Source of the DNA: Sphagnum compactum
Lineage: Eukaryota > Bryophyta > Sphagnopsida > Sphagnales
NCBI GenBank assembly: GCA_965153455.1
Contig: OZ234498.1
Coordinates: forward strand, 9,114,001 to 9,178,000
Reading direction: 5' to 3'
DNA: 64,000 nt
In this document: in pieces, positions 63,078-64,000 of the stretch
How the letters are laid out: every line of letters starts with the position of its first letter
Numbering within the stretch: the first letter of the stretch is position 1
Position numbers and translations under genes: made by a program
The notes under the pieces: generated by a model
Database searches by the model: none
What the model was told of the DNA's origin: nothing
What the model saw: only the letters and a program-made list of their open reading frames with translations

Positions 63078-63140
63078 CTGCACACCAGATATTGCCTTCA
63101 CCATTGTTGATTTCCCATGTGTGACATGACTGATTGTACC
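63078..63140 (-). pseudogene. Orphan exon matching the eIF2-gamma GTPase G1 region
   Basis: On the minus strand, 63140 down to 63078 encodes SHVTHGKST and VKAISGVQ, which match the P-loop region of translation initiation factor eIF2-gamma (GHVAHGKSTVVKAISGVQ in the family). It is flanked by an AG (…tatcag) and a GTATGT donor, so it looks like an exon rather than a processed copy. The expected next segment (TVRFKNELERNITIK) and the preceding N-terminus were not found nearby. A relic or captured exon is inferred. Confidence 0.6.
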
Positions 63141-63202
63141 TGATATTCACAAAGAGCATGGTATGACTCCGAGAGACTTCCACACGTCTGTTAGATAAAT
63201 AA

Positions 63203-63421
63203 TTAATTTCGAAATTTTAATTTTGAGACATAGAATATTACTTCATCCTCATCAAGCTCATTCAACTCTATGGGGTCCTTGCCCGATGAGTCACTTGCAT
63301 CTGCACTTTCATCAACATTAAACATCGAATCTTCAAACAACAGGGTCCAAGTACGGTCGGGGTATCCCATTCCAAACATAAGGACTGCCATGATTGGGCT
63401 CACAATTTGTTTTCCCTCCAA
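63203..63421 (-). other. Unrecognised acidic open frame
   Basis: The minus strand encodes a frame with YPDRTWTLLFEDSMFNVDES, DASDSSGKDPIELNELDEDE, then a possible GT donor (DEDE|gtaata). Composition is protein-like and acidic. Nearby minus-strand frames upstream contain stops. It could be a transposase-derived tail or a cellular exon. I do not recognise it. Confidence 0.3.
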
Positions 63422-64000
63422 ATAATTGAAAATCTAATTGTTAACACGTAGGCATGTAGTTTTCCTAGGCACTAGGATTCAATCTGGTCTCCTGCACTTT
63501 TCAAACTTCCCTCAATTTTTCATCGTCACATGTTTTCCCACACTTCATGCATCATTGCATGACCTGGTGTTATCATTTCAAGAACTCTCTAATTGTTGCC
63601 TTCTCATCGGTGACAACACGAATATTGGCAGGCTACAATTCCATACCTGGTTCAAAGTTCTATAAGTAACTTGAAATGTGAAGGAAGAACTTGTTCTTTG
63701 TATGTATATGTTTTACTTCCACATTCAATTTAGGTCAAGTAATGATTATTATTGTTGTAAGCTAAAATAAACTAACATTCAAGAACTTGCTGAAGTTATA
63801 ACATTTGCCATAAATGAATTTCCAAGCTTATGTATGTGATGGGATCTTTTGTGATAATATTTTGTTTTCATAATGATGACTTGTAGGTGGCAAGAAGATG
63901 GAAGTCATGCAGGATGAGAATGGTTCCATCTAAACCAAGGCTTACATAATGAAAGGCTTTCTTTGGAGTCCTTCTCAAATGCACACGCAACGCTCACAGA

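Overview
This window is nuclear DNA of a land plant. It holds spliced genes with GT-AG introns of roughly 90-700 bases, N-terminal plastid transit peptides, and long AT-rich stretches full of repeats. The families present are plant families: pheophorbide a oxygenase, chloroplast class I aldolase, a Ycf45/SPD1-type plastid ATPase and a plastid-type PurF. Decayed PPR fragments carry wording (VLNACASV..LEEG, SLVDMYAKCGSIEDAW, VKDGQPEKAMQLFQQ) that I associate with the large PPR families of seed-free plants. A fern, lycophyte or bryophyte is therefore my best guess, but it is an inference.

Layout, left to right. 1-2.2 kb: a pheophorbide a oxygenase relic (minus strand, running off the left edge) with an in-frame stop in its leader and a missing middle segment. 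2.2-13 kb: AT-rich spacer with hairpins, a non-autonomous repeat, a CTAG/TTAA-rich tract and a tRNA-like palindrome. 14.7-17.2 kb: chloroplast fructose-bisphosphate aldolase (plus, 6 exons, 394 aa). 20.2-24.7 kb: LMBR1/LIMR-type membrane protein (minus, 12 exons), whose ancestral last exon is decayed. 26.7-28.6 kb: APH-1 gamma-secretase subunit (minus, 6 exons, 255 aa), with a fresh 138-bp tandem duplication just downstream. 33.6-37.3 kb: Ycf45/SPD1-like ATPase (plus, 10 exons, 534 aa). 37.3-48 kb: a gene-poor block with satellite-like repeats and a possible LTR. 48.1-50.1 kb: SANT/DUF3755 protein (plus, 7 exons, 277 aa). 50.8-52.4 kb: CPBP intramembrane protease (minus, 4 exons, 370 aa). 53.3-56.0 kb: amidophosphoribosyltransferase (minus, 5 exons, 631 aa). 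58.9-61.7 kb: PPR pseudogene fragments. 63.1 kb: an orphan exon matching the eIF2-gamma GTPase P-loop.

The genes do not form one pathway. Five (PAO, aldolase, SPD1-like, PurF and probably the CPBP protease) act in the plastid. APH-1 and LIMR are endomembrane proteins. The DUF3755 protein is probably nuclear. No CRISPR array, prophage, bacterial operon or new multi-gene system is present. The points most worth a second look are the lesions in PAO and LIMR, the long-armed hairpins at 3.0 and 19.0 kb, the 138-bp duplication, the 50-bp/100-bp satellite and the orphan eIF2-gamma exon. All exon junctions were read by eye from splice signals and family similarity.
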